A DNA stretch of 23,501 bases from JADFNO01 sp965369945 (GCA_965369945.1 CBDUST010000036.1:1-23501); one strand, 5' to 3'; positions 6,324 through 15,440 are shown, numbered from the stretch's first letter. Notes: generated from the letters alone by a model not told the origin. Program-made: numbers and translations.

Positions 6324-8336
6324 TCATCGCAAGGCTTCCAGGAGTCTAGCCTCATCCCACGTCTCAATACCAAGCTTCTTGGCCTTATCCAATTTCGACC
6401 CTGCATTTTCGCCGGCGATGACGAGACTTGTCTTGGCCGAGACCGAGCCGGAGACCTTCGCGCCCAGCGATTCGAGCTGTTCGGCGAGTTCCGGGCGCGT
6501 GAAGTTCTGCAAAGTTCCGGTCAGTACGATCGTCTTATTCGCAAAGACCGAATCAACGCTTGATTCGGAAGTTCCTGGAGTCGCGCTGCGCAAGCCGACG
6601 CCGACGCTATCCAAACGTCGAAACATCTCGCGGCCAGGCTTGGAATGGAGGTATGCATGGAGGATCGACGCGGTGATATCGCCGAAGTCTGGTAGGGCCT
6701 TGATCTGATCTTCCGTAGCGGCGAGTAGTGCATCGGCGTCGGCAAAATGGCGCGCCAGCGTCTTCGCAGCGGACGATCCGATTTGGGGAATGCCGATTCC
6801 TGCTAGTACGCGCGCCAGACCACGACTCTTAGCCGCATCGATCGCCTCAATGAGATTGTCCGCGGACGTTTCGCCCATTCGTTCAAGTTCCAAGAGCGCT
6901 TTGCGCTTCAACCTGAATATGTCGGCAAAATGTGTCACGAGTCCAGCGTCGACAAGTTGATCGACAAGCTTCTCACCTAAGCCGTCTATATCCATCTGAC
7001 CGCGACCAACAAACCATTTCAGCTTCTCACGGAACTGCGCAGGACATTCCGGGTTAACGCAGTACAGTTTCGGCCCCTCTTGCTCCACCGCGCCGCTACA
7101 ATCCGGGCACTTCCTTGGAGCGACGATGCGTTTTTCCTTACCGCTGCGTTTCTCCGTCACCGGCCGAACGACCTGTGGAATAATTTCGCCCGCTTTTTCA
7201 ACAACGACGGTATCGCCGAGACGAATGTCTTTACGCCGAATCTCCTCGATGTTGTGGAGCGTGGCGTGCTGCACGGTCGTTCCGGCAAGGAAGATCGGCT
7301 CCATTGTCGCGCGAGGCGTGAGCGTTCCGTTCTTTCCAACTTGCCAATCGACTTTTTTGAGAACGGTCATCCCCTGTTCGGCCGGATACTTGAATGCAAT
7401 GCACCATCGCGGCGCCTTGCTCGTTGCGCCGAGCTGTTCCTGTTGATCGAATCGATCGACTCGTACGACCATCCCATCCACGCCGTACCCCAGATCGTTT
7501 CGCAGATCACGGAATTGCTCGATCGTCCCAACTACGTCGTCAATCGTTTCGCTGACGCTGACGTGCCCACTCACTGGAATCCCCAACGCCTTGATCCGAT
7601 CGAGAAAGGCGACATACGTTTCGGCTTCGTCCATTCCAACGACTTCCCCTCGACCGTGGGCAACGAAACTTAGTCGTCGCTGGGCCACTACAGCGGGGTC
7701 GAGGCTCTTGAGTGTGCCCGAAGTCGCATTGCGCGCGTTAGCGAACAACGCATCGCCATCATTCTCTCGCTTCGCATTAATCCGCTCAAACTCAGCGTTG
7801 GGAATGAATATCTCGCCGCGCACCTCTAACGTCGGCGGAGGGGCGTGTTGCGACTCCAAACGCAGTGGAATAGGACGAACGGCCCGTACCTGTGCGGTGA
7901 TATCGTCGCCACGTTCACCATCGCCGCGCGTCACAGCCAATGTCAACTCACCATGCTCATATCGCAAACTGACAGCCACGCCGTCGATTTTCGGATCGCA
8001 CACATACCTCGGCTCGTCACCATCGATACCCTTCACTACGCGCTCGTGCCAAGCGCGCAGATCATCCAGATCGTAGGTATTGTCGATCGACATCATCGGC
8101 ACACGATGCTGCACACTTACGAAGCCGTCGATTGGTTCGCCCCCGATGCGCTGTGACGGACTGTTGGCATCGAACAGCTCCGGATGCGCCGTCTCCAGCT
8201 CGATCAGCTCGCGCAGTAGCTTGTCGTACTCCGAGTCGGGCATGACCGGAGCGTCTTGGACGTAGTAGGCGCGATTGGCCTGGTCGAGCAGGTCGCGAAG
8301 TTCGTCGATCCGCTTCTTGTCCGATGCTTTGGACAT
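6324..8336 (-). CDS. ligA: NAD-dependent DNA ligase
   Basis: This is the essential replicative ligase, which seals nicks using NAD as adenylate donor. The 670-residue protein has the full family architecture: an Ia domain with the NMN-binding Y24-Y25 region, the adenylation motif K116-IDG, an OB fold, a Cys4 zinc finger (CPDCSG...CVNPECPAQ, about residues 410-435), helix-hairpin-helix repeats at about 445-580, and a C-terminal BRCT domain starting near residue 590 (VFANKTIVLTGTL). It starts 23 bases after the stop of the beta-propeller gene and is followed by the CYTH gene, so it may be part of the long minus-strand transcript. No strong ribosome binding site precedes the ATG. Assignment is very secure. 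Confidence 0.98.
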   Translation of the reverse strand: MSKASDKKRIDELRDLLDQANRAYYVQDAPVMPDSEYDKLLRELIELETAHPELFDANSPSQRIGGEPIDGFVSVQHRVPMMSIDNTYDLDDLRAWHERVVKGIDGDEPRYVCDPKIDGVAVSLRYEHGELTLAVTRGDGERGDDITAQVRAVRPIPLRLESQHAPPPTLEVRGEIFIPNAEFERINAKRENDGDALFANARNATSGTLKSLDPAVVAQRRLSFVAHGRGEVVGMDEAETYVAFLDRIKALGIPVSGHVSVSETIDDVVGTIEQFRDLRNDLGYGVDGMVVRVDRFDQQEQLGATSKAPRWCIAFKYPAEQGMTVLKKVDWQVGKNGTLTPRATMEPIFLAGTTVQHATLHNIEEIRRKDIRLGDTVVVEKAGEIIPQVVRPVTEKRSGKEKRIVAPRKCPDCSGAVEQEGPKLYCVNPECPAQFREKLKWFVGRGQMDIDGLGEKLVDQLVDAGLVTHFADIFRLKRKALLELERMGETSADNLIEAIDAAKSRGLARVLAGIGIPQIGSSAAKTLARHFADADALLAATEDQIKALPDFGDITASILHAYLHSKPGREMFRRLDSVGVGLRSATPGTSESSVDSVFANKTIVLTGTLQNFTRPELAEQLESLGAKVSGSVSAKTSLVIAGENAGSKLDKAKKLGIETWDEARLLEALR

Positions 8337-8359
8337 CTTGTGCCGTAGGTTGAGTTCGT

Positions 8360-10390
8360 CTACTGACTGGGAATGACGTTCAGCGTGTAATACGCCTCGC
8401 GATGAAGTAGCGCTTCACCTTCAGCGCTTCGCAGGCCGGGCAATGTTAGCTCGTGAACATAACCGGTTCGCAGACCGTTGATCGTCAATCGCACCGCAAG
8501 CCCATCCTCGGAAACCGCAGCGGAACCGATCGAAAGCATTTCACGATTGATCTCCGGCGAGCCGTACTCCGCGTGCCGTTCATACGTGAAGCTGGTCATC
8601 GTGTAGCTCGCTGGATCACCGGCCGTCGTCGGATCGACGGGCTTGGTGAACGTCAACTCAAAACCACCCGGCTGCGCACGCATCTCGTGAATCTCAAAGG
8701 GCAAAACGCCGGTATAGACCACTCGCTGCACGCCCCATGGCCGCCGCCCCAGGCTCCCCCACCCACGGTTGGTCATGCCCACGAACATGCTTCCATCGGG
8801 CGCGAAACACATTCGCGTCACGCCGCAATCCAATCCACTACGAAACGGGAAGCACGCGCCTTGATACACGCCGTCGATTCGTTCCAGAAACACCCGCATC
8901 AGTGTGGCGTTGGTTTGGTCACCCACGAAAAGCTGGTCTTCAAACGGTCCGAATTTTCCAGCGGTGCTATCCAGCAGGATGTCACTGGCGCTTTGGCCCA
9001 TGCGACCGTAAGGGAACCACACCGCCGGTGCTTTGAAATCGACTTCACCACGCGGCGGATCGAACTCCGTCTGCTCGTACCACTGGTTGGAGCGCGGGTG
9101 ACCGTGCCAATCGCCGAAATCCAAGTGCGAAAGCTTGTTCGTTCCCACCCAATCACCCTGGTTGTCGGTATAGAACATGTCGCCGGCTGCGTTCGCGCCC
9201 AACCCACACGGCGAGCGCATGCCTCCACACACGGGAATCAGTGAACCGTCATCGTTGACAATCATCGCCCAGCCGCGCCACGGGACGGTCGACTTGCCTA
9301 GCGAGCCGCAGAAACCAAGATTCAGCGTGACCCAGGTGCGGCCTTGTCCATCGTACTTCGGTCCAAACGCGAATTCGTGATAGTTTCCGCTTATGCCCCA
9401 CTGATCGCTGATGGTTTCAAATCGATCAGCTCGGTCGTCGCCGTTAGTATCGGTAAGTCGTGTCAATTCGCCTCGCTGCACCACATAAAGCGCGCCGTCG
9501 CGCCAAGCTGCGCCCAACGGCTCGTGCAAACCGAACGCGAATCGCTTGAATGTCGCATCAAAGGGCGGGTCGTCGTAGGCGCCTTCGATGATCCACACTT
9601 CACCGCGCCGTGTGGTGATGATCGGTCGGCCGTCGGCCATGACGTCGATCCCCCCAACTTCCAGCACAATATCCTTCGGCTCGATGATGCTCAGCAATTG
9701 ATAGTGTTTCGCTTCCGGCGAATTGGGAAAATCCAATTCGAGTTGGTAACCGAGCAGCGCATCGATCCGGTGATCGGTGACCGGCTTCATCTGGAAATCC
9801 CAGCCGCCCACGCCTTGGGTCACTTTGGCAAGAAGCGTGTTGCGACCGGCTTGGATATTCAGCGTGATGAGATGATCTTGGAGATTCATCCCTCGATAAC
9901 GGTCCGCGTCGATCACCAGGGCGCCGTTGAGCCACAGTTTCAGCCCATCGTCACTGCCGAAGTTGCAGTCGAGTTTGGTCTTGCTGGGTGAAGTAAACTC
10001 GCGATACAGGTAGGCGACGCCTTCATAGTGGCGATTCTCGTTGCCGAACTGTTTGAGATTGATCGGATCCCAATCGGTAAAGCTGGCGGATTTCCACTTT
10101 ACGGTCTCGCTGTTCCTACCTGTGTATGAGTCCGCTAGATCGATACCCATCTCCGGAGCGTAAACGATGTCGTGACCGGCGCGGTCCGGATTATCAAACG
10201 GCCCGACGATATGCCAGGATTCCCAATCTAGCTGCGGTGCGTACTGGGCCATAGTTGCGGCGCGCGTCTTAGCGCGAGTAGCTTTCTTGATGTAATTAAA
10301 CTGCGGCGCTTGTGCGAACGCGGAGCTGCATATCATCACCGCAAGGGCGAAAGTAACCGATCCCCTCACTGTCGATCCAGACGTGTTCAC
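8360..10390 (-). CDS. Secreted beta-propeller protein (PVC-type dehydrogenase-like)
   Basis: This is a 676-residue exported protein with a signal peptide (residues 1-27, cleavage after AFA). A lectin-like beta-sandwich at about 55-205 has the core GSDDGLKLWLNGALV. A six-bladed-propeller-like region at about 240-560 resembles sugar/sorbosone dehydrogenases and includes a calcium-loop-like DTNGDDRADRF at 314-324. A C-terminal beta domain has the PVC-typical wording GFELTFTKPVD and HREAYYTLN. There is no heme motif in this protein. Start: a GTG overlaps the cytochrome gene's TGA as GTGA and follows GGAGGTGA by four bases, so the two are translationally coupled. The family is abundant in Planctomycetota beside c-type cytochromes. 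The substrate is unknown, and a carbohydrate or alcohol is a guess. A TTG three bases upstream is a less likely start. Confidence 0.78.
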   Translation of the reverse strand: MNTSGSTVRGSVTFALAVMICSSAFAQAPQFNYIKKATRAKTRAATMAQYAPQLDWESWHIVGPFDNPDRAGHDIVYAPEMGIDLADSYTGRNSETVKWKSASFTDWDPINLKQFGNENRHYEGVAYLYREFTSPSKTKLDCNFGSDDGLKLWLNGALVIDADRYRGMNLQDHLITLNIQAGRNTLLAKVTQGVGGWDFQMKPVTDHRIDALLGYQLELDFPNSPEAKHYQLLSIIEPKDIVLEVGGIDVMADGRPIITTRRGEVWIIEGAYDDPPFDATFKRFAFGLHEPLGAAWRDGALYVVQRGELTRLTDTNGDDRADRFETISDQWGISGNYHEFAFGPKYDGQGRTWVTLNLGFCGSLGKSTVPWRGWAMIVNDDGSLIPVCGGMRSPCGLGANAAGDMFYTDNQGDWVGTNKLSHLDFGDWHGHPRSNQWYEQTEFDPPRGEVDFKAPAVWFPYGRMGQSASDILLDSTAGKFGPFEDQLFVGDQTNATLMRVFLERIDGVYQGACFPFRSGLDCGVTRMCFAPDGSMFVGMTNRGWGSLGRRPWGVQRVVYTGVLPFEIHEMRAQPGGFELTFTKPVDPTTAGDPASYTMTSFTYERHAEYGSPEINREMLSIGSAAVSEDGLAVRLTINGLRTGYVHELTLPGLRSAEGEALLHREAYYTLNVIPSQ

Positions 10391-13164
10391 CAAGTCACCT
10401 CCACACTCAACGATGCGGCGCCCGTTTCGTCAAGAACAATTTGTACGATGCCGTCGCTCAATTCTTTACAGCCTTTTGATCCGGGGACCAACTTCATGCC
10501 TGCGAAGTTGGCGACAATTCGCCGGCCGGGCGGCCCCTTTAGGTCAATACGATCCACCAGCGCCTGCTGACCGCTCGATGTCGCCGGATGCGGTTGCTGC
10601 GACACGGAAACGATCGCCCCATCGTCAGCGATGACGTCGTGGTGGAACGTGGGATACCCATCATCGTCCAAGGAATAGCCTCGAAATCGAACGGCGTCGG
10701 TGTCAATACTCTGCGGCCACGATGAAGGCGGTAGCTCAGCGACGAGGAACGTCGGGCCCGGGGGAGCCGACCACACCCGGCCTTGGTCGGGATTCGTCTG
10801 CGTTCCGCCTCGACCACCCCACGCGCCTTGGGCGTTGAGAAACCGCCCTTCCCAAACCATCGCCAGTTTGCAGCTATTCGCGTCGAAGGCGCAGTGGACT
10901 TGCCCGGGGAACCCACACGCAATCGCCCGCACGCCTACGTCCTGCATAAACGTGCGGAACACAAGCGGCTCATCGGTAACCTCAAGCGTGAAGCTATCCG
11001 GATCGGGCAAACCATCGGGCAACGGCAAATGTTCGCCTTGTGAGAGGTAGGCCCACAACGCCGCGATCTGTTGCTCCGAATCCCCGTTGAAGTGTTCGCG
11101 AATACCGGATTCACCGCCGAGGAAAAACGTCGGCATGCGCGTGCCGGGTCGCAAGAGCTTCGGATCGTTCAGCCACCGCGCGAAGTATCCGAAGCGAAGT
11201 CGTTCGGGCATCGACGCCAGATCGGGTCCCGGAGTACTGGTTGCCTCGTGCCCAGCGATTGCGTGACATTGGATACAGTTGAATCCAGCGGAACCGGCGA
11301 GGTGCCGACCGGCAATCGCCAACTGCGCTTCAGGGGACGGCCCGTCGTCGGGAGTCTCGCTTACACCGGACGCTGAGGCGAACAGTCTTTCTAGGCCCTC
11401 AACATTCGCTCGGCCGAACTGCGGCATACGCGAACCCATGTATGAACGAGCGGTTCCTCCCTCAGCCAAGACGGCACGCAGCCAATGTGGATTGAGCTTG
11501 GCGCCAATGTCGTTCAGATTGGGTGGAAGCCGACCCTCATCACCCATATCGACCTCGCCGCGTGTCGTGAAGTAGCGCGCGATTGCCGGCTCCGGACCGC
11601 CCAGCCCGTTCATCGTATGGCACGCTAAGCAGTTCAATCGATCGATCGTTGCTGCTAGCTCATCGTGCGGCACATCGTCGCTTTGGCGATTTGGAATCGT
11701 TCGCAGGAACGCGGCAATCGCTTCAACTTGCCTCGGCGTGATCTCGAAGTCGGGAATGCCGGGCGAGGGCGACTGAGACAGGCAGCCGCCAACTGCGTCG
11801 GGCCCGAGCGTTGCCTCAGCGATTTGCTCCAACGACGAAGTGTGCAGCGTTGACGGAACGGTCGGTCGGTCCGGCCCCAACGTGTGACAATTCGCACAGC
11901 CGTTGCTCGCAAAGACCGTGCGACCGCGCTCAACTCGCTCGGCGTCGAGCGCGAAGCTCAGTGTCGGTTCTTCAGCCGCGCCCCTGTCGCGATCAATCAG
12001 GTAAGACGCAAGTGCCTTGGCTTCCAGCTCGGTCAGATTCAGCGACGGCATGCGACCGGCTGGGCGCACCGAAACGGGATCAAGCAAGAACGCGGTCAAC
12101 TGATCGACGGTCGTCTTTTCTGACAAAGGACCGAGCGGCGTGTACTCCTTCCCGGCGGTGGGCCCCGGCGGTCGGTTCCCGGGGAGCCGTTCGATCGGCT
12201 CCAGCGCGCCGTGGCAAGCGAAACAGCCGACAGTATGGAACAGCACCATCCCGGTGTTGACCAAGTCCGCACTCAACTCACCGCTCGACTCAACATTTGG
12301 TCCGCCCATCGAAACCAGGAAATGAGTCAGGTCCTCCAACTCCTCTTGATCGAGCTGGCCACTGTGAAACAAGGTCGGCATCATCGACCCGGGCCTGAAC
12401 GCTTGCGGATCAGCGATCCATTTACGAATCCAGCTCGGTCGCGCTCGTTGGCCGATCTCGCCCAGGATCGGTGCCGGGTTGGATGCAAGCTGTGCTTGTA
12501 AAGGCGCGTCGTCGGAGGCGTGGCAGGCAAGACAGTTCAGCTGCTCCACAAGCGCAAGCCCGTGGGATTCCTCGTCGGCGAATACTCCGCTGGCCAGGAT
12601 CGGTAACGGCAGCGGTACGACCGAGTATTCCGGTTGCCAAACAGCGCGGAACCGCACAGGACCAGTCGCATCACCACTCAAAACGTACGTGAACGTGACC
12701 GGTCGAGCGGGGAGATATTGATCGGGCGCCAGAATCGTCCGACCCTGCTGACCGCCGTAATCGGATTCAAGTACTTCGCCGCGACGTTTGATGATCAGCG
12801 TGCCGCCGGTCACTTCCGCTCCGATCGCCGCTCGTCGCACAGATCCGCTGTGGAATGTCACGGTGATCTCAGCTTCAAAGGGGCCGGCCGGCAGCCTGGC
12901 GTCAAGTGTTTGGCTTACAGATAACCCAAACGCCGCAGTAGCCAATCGGCGACGCACAGTTGTTTGACCGGCTGTGGCGACAAGCTCGATCCCCAATGGA
13001 GGCGGTGCGCTATCGTCGAATGCCTCCTGACCAGTGCCGGTGACATGCTCCATTTTCTTCGGCCCGGCCCGGAGAATAAGAACCGCAACGACGATCGTGA
13101 CGACAAGTGCGCCCGACATCCCCAGCCAGGACAGCAATGATGTGCTCCTTGAACTTCCCGTCAT
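10387..13164 (-). CDS. Membrane-anchored pentaheme c-type cytochrome
   Basis: This 925-residue protein has one N-terminal membrane helix (residues 13-32) and is otherwise predicted to be periplasmic. A beta-rich domain at about 60-185 precedes five heme-binding CxxCH sites: C211 (CLACH), C314 (CFACH), C423 (CANCH), C512 (CLACH) and C630 (CIQCH). Most heme units are followed by a W-xxx-P...RPGxxMP segment (for example 245-263, 560-581 and 664-678) whose Met could be the sixth iron ligand. The C-terminal domain (about 720-925) contains CAFDANSCKLAMVWEGRFL and GAWGGRGG, wording that recurs in planctomycete cytochromes. It probably passes electrons from a periplasmic oxidation, possibly by the coupled propeller protein, to the membrane chain. 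The sigma-like gene ends 53 bp upstream. The substrate cannot be read from sequence. Confidence 0.85.
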   Translation of the reverse strand: MTGSSRSTSLLSWLGMSGALVVTIVVAVLILRAGPKKMEHVTGTGQEAFDDSAPPPLGIELVATAGQTTVRRRLATAAFGLSVSQTLDARLPAGPFEAEITVTFHSGSVRRAAIGAEVTGGTLIIKRRGEVLESDYGGQQGRTILAPDQYLPARPVTFTYVLSGDATGPVRFRAVWQPEYSVVPLPLPILASGVFADEESHGLALVEQLNCLACHASDDAPLQAQLASNPAPILGEIGQRARPSWIRKWIADPQAFRPGSMMPTLFHSGQLDQEELEDLTHFLVSMGGPNVESSGELSADLVNTGMVLFHTVGCFACHGALEPIERLPGNRPPGPTAGKEYTPLGPLSEKTTVDQLTAFLLDPVSVRPAGRMPSLNLTELEAKALASYLIDRDRGAAEEPTLSFALDAERVERGRTVFASNGCANCHTLGPDRPTVPSTLHTSSLEQIAEATLGPDAVGGCLSQSPSPGIPDFEITPRQVEAIAAFLRTIPNRQSDDVPHDELAATIDRLNCLACHTMNGLGGPEPAIARYFTTRGEVDMGDEGRLPPNLNDIGAKLNPHWLRAVLAEGGTARSYMGSRMPQFGRANVEGLERLFASASGVSETPDDGPSPEAQLAIAGRHLAGSAGFNCIQCHAIAGHEATSTPGPDLASMPERLRFGYFARWLNDPKLLRPGTRMPTFFLGGESGIREHFNGDSEQQIAALWAYLSQGEHLPLPDGLPDPDSFTLEVTDEPLVFRTFMQDVGVRAIACGFPGQVHCAFDANSCKLAMVWEGRFLNAQGAWGGRGGTQTNPDQGRVWSAPPGPTFLVAELPPSSWPQSIDTDAVRFRGYSLDDDGYPTFHHDVIADDGAIVSVSQQPHPATSSGQQALVDRIDLKGPPGRRIVANFAGMKLVPGSKGCKELSDGIVQIVLDETGAASLSVEVTW
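10395..10402 (-). promoter_or_regulatory. Strong Shine-Dalgarno inside the cytochrome gene
   Basis: The minus strand reads GGAGGTGA, followed by CTTG and then GTG at 10390. It lies within the last codons of the cytochrome gene and fixes the GTG, rather than the adjacent TTG, as the start of the propeller protein. Confidence 0.75.
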
Positions 13165-13217
13165 GTCCTAATCCTCAAGTCTCCTTCGACCGGCTCTGGA
13201 TGACAATGCTTCCCGAT

Positions 13218-13790
13218 CTACGTACCACCGACCAGGCCGCTGACCCAGATGAGCCCTGCGATGATAGCGAGCAGTCCCGCAATGGCTGCCCCAACCATCA
13301 TCAACAATCGACGTCGCCGGCGTCGATCTCGTGTGGCTCGATAGAACTGGGGCACCTCCAGGGTCATGGAGTACGACAGCATTGCTTCCACAGCCGGCTG
13401 GACTGCATCACCGAGCTGCTGGGTCATCGCGGCTTCAGCCAACTGAAGGTGTCGGTCCGTCGCGGTGACCGAGCAGTCCATCGCCCTGGCGACGTCCCGG
13501 CGGGGAACGCGATAGACATGCTCAAACACCCAAGCTTCGCGCTGCTGGGCCGTCAACGACACCAACGCCGCAGCAGCGGCCGGCGGCACCGATGGAACCG
13601 CAAGGCGACCGGGCTTCAACTCCCGGCTACGCAGCACCGTCAGCCGATCCATATGGGTGTCGTCGAGGCGGCGGAGGTCCGGTTGGGCATCCACAACCGA
13701 TGCAATGACCCGCGTCGCCGCCATCGGGTTCCCCGTCAGCAGCGTCGCCAGGCGATAAACACGCCGCTCACACGCTTCTCGATCGAGCAT
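13218..13790 (-). CDS. Sigma-70/ECF-like protein with C-terminal membrane anchor
   Basis: This is a 190-residue protein resembling a small ECF sigma factor. Residues 5-55 look like a weakened region 2 (RRVYRLATLLTGNPMAA). Residues 78-127 match region 4, with a helix-turn-helix LTAQQREAWVF..PRRDVARAMDCSVTATDRHL. A basic cluster (RDRRRRRR, 155-161) then leads into one hydrophobic helix at about 162-186, which would anchor the protein with its DNA-binding part in the cytoplasm. I chose the ATG at 13790 because the sigma-like segment begins there; an in-frame ATG at 13904 adds 38 unconvincing residues. It is the first gene of a run with the pentaheme cytochrome and propeller protein and may regulate them. 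Whether region 2 still binds RNA polymerase core is doubtful. It could be a sigma-derived transcription regulator. Confidence 0.7.
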   Translation of the reverse strand: MLDREACERRVYRLATLLTGNPMAATRVIASVVDAQPDLRRLDDTHMDRLTVLRSRELKPGRLAVPSVPPAAAAALVSLTAQQREAWVFEHVYRVPRRDVARAMDCSVTATDRHLQLAEAAMTQQLGDAVQPAVEAMLSYSMTLEVPQFYRATRDRRRRRRLLMMVGAAIAGLLAIIAGLIWVSGLVGGT

Positions 13791-13910
13791 CGAAACAGTG
13801 TACCGCAGCCACGCAGGACCTCGGGCAACGGCTACGAAACGGCAATTCCTGGAGGTGTCGATGCTCAGACGCTGAAGCAGCATCCCGCTGAGAACCGATA
13901 CCATGGCTAT

Positions 13911-15440
13911 ATGATGATCACAGCCCCACCAAGCAAGAAAAGTACGTACCGCAATTGGCGCGCCGCAACCCTCATCCTCGTTGGCTGCGCATTGGCTGCG
14001 CCCACCCTTGCCGATCTGCAGGATGACGTCGGCCAGGCGATCCGGATCGCCGGCTTCGAAAAGGCGATCGTCGCAGTGAGCGTGCGCGAAGCTCAGACCC
14101 GCGAGCCGATCGTCTCAATCAACGACCGCGAGTTGATGATCCCGGCGAGCAACATGAAGTTGCTCACAACGGGGACCGCGCTGCATGTGCTGGGGCCGGA
14201 TTTTGAATTTAAGACCAAGCTGCTGCGCGACGGGGAGCGATTGATCGTCGTGGGTGATGGCGACCCCGCGTTCGGTGACCCCGACTTGTTGGAATTGATG
14301 CAGCTGGGCGAGTTTGACGGCCTCGACGTCGAACAGTTCGTCAATCTTTGGGTGGACTCCATCGTCAAGGCTGACATCAAGCACTTCAATGAGATCGTCG
14401 TTGACGACCGCATCTTCGACCGCGAGTTTGTTCACCAAGACTGGCCCGTCGATCAGTTGAACCGTCGATACTGCGCCCAAGTTGCCGGGCTAAATTTCCA
14501 CCGTAACGTATTGCAGTTCTTCCCACGTCACAATCAAGACGCACGGCCGGACATCAAGATCTTCCGCCCCCATGCACCGTGGTTGGAAGTGATCAACCGT
14601 GGGACAACCCGACAAGGCCCGTCGGACCGCGATAGCGCGTGGGTGGCTCGCAAACTCGGTACCAACGATCTCACCTTCCACGGGAACATCAAGGGATCGT
14701 ATAGAGAGCCGGTACCTGTAACGGTACACGACATGCCGTCGTTCTTCGCGCAGTTGCTGGCCGATCGACTTCGAAACGCCGGTGTGGAGGTGAGCCTTAA
14801 CCGCACCGCCGAGGCGCACGAACCCGCGAGCAACGGTCAGCCGATCGGACCGATGATCACGACGCCGATCAGCACGATTGTTACGCGCTGCAATCGCGAC
14901 AGCCAGAACCTGTATGCCGAAGCGTTGATCAAGCGTGTCGGCTATACCATGACCAACGAACCGGGTTCGTGGCTCAACGGGGCTGCCATCGTTCGACTCA
15001 TCTTGCACGAGCGGATCGGCGACCCCAATCTTGCCCGACTGATCGTCGTATCAGACGGATCGGGTTTGAGCCGCAAGAATCGTGTCGCGGCCGCAACGGT
15101 CACCGCTTGGCTACAGACTTTCCTCAGCAACGATCGGACCAGTGAGGTATACGTCCAGAGTCTCGCGGTGGGTGGAAAGTCCGGCACGTTGAGGAACCGG
15201 TTCAGGAACATTGATCTGCACGGCGCCGTCGTCCACGGCAAGTCCGGCTACATCAAGCATGTCAGTTGCCTCAGCGGATACGTGATCACGCCCGATGGTC
15301 GACAACGGTCCTTCAGCATTCTCGTCAACGGCCTGACGGAACCGGACGCGGTCAGCCACGCCAAGAAAATGCAGGAGCGCATCGTTGCAGCCATCGCCTG
15401 GGACATGGCTCCCGCAGTCGTCCAGGTCCCAGACGACTAA
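13911..15440 (+). CDS. dacB: D-alanyl-D-alanine carboxypeptidase/endopeptidase (PBP4 type, S13)
   Basis: This is a penicillin-binding protein of peptidase family S13 that trims or cuts peptidoglycan cross-links in the periplasm. The 509-residue product has a signal sequence (basic residues 9-17, hydrophobic 18-34, cleavage near LA-DL). The catalytic motifs are S80-NMK, S331-QN in RDSQNLYAEALIKR, and a third motif reading K444-SGY in VHGKSGYIKHVSCLSGYV, where KTGT is usual. The preceding GGKSGTLRNRF aligns with the family's GxDGTLRNR. The open frame extends far upstream, but that part is antisense to the sigma-like gene. The ATG at 13911 gives the only good signal peptide. It is divergent from the sigma-like gene, and its TAA overlaps the stop of the convergent dehydrogenase gene by four bases. 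Confidence 0.92.
   Translation: MMITAPPSKKSTYRNWRAATLILVGCALAAPTLADLQDDVGQAIRIAGFEKAIVAVSVREAQTREPIVSINDRELMIPASNMKLLTTGTALHVLGPDFEFKTKLLRDGERLIVVGDGDPAFGDPDLLELMQLGEFDGLDVEQFVNLWVDSIVKADIKHFNEIVVDDRIFDREFVHQDWPVDQLNRRYCAQVAGLNFHRNVLQFFPRHNQDARPDIKIFRPHAPWLEVINRGTTRQGPSDRDSAWVARKLGTNDLTFHGNIKGSYREPVPVTVHDMPSFFAQLLADRLRNAGVEVSLNRTAEAHEPASNGQPIGPMITTPISTIVTRCNRDSQNLYAEALIKRVGYTMTNEPGSWLNGAAIVRLILHERIGDPNLARLIVVSDGSGLSRKNRVAAATVTAWLQTFLSNDRTSEVYVQSLAVGGKSGTLRNRFRNIDLHGAVVHGKSGYIKHVSCLSGYVITPDGRQRSFSILVNGLTEPDAVSHAKKMQERIVAAIAWDMAPAVVQVPDD

Noticed and set aside
8453..9991. Two long plus-strand open frames opposite the propeller gene
   Set aside because: Both are antisense shadows of the beta-propeller gene and show no motif or ribosome binding site.
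13107..13910. Long in-frame open stretch upstream of dacB on the plus strand
   Set aside because: It is antisense to the sigma-like gene and the start of the cytochrome gene, lacks any domain pattern, and would bury the signal peptide that begins at 13911.
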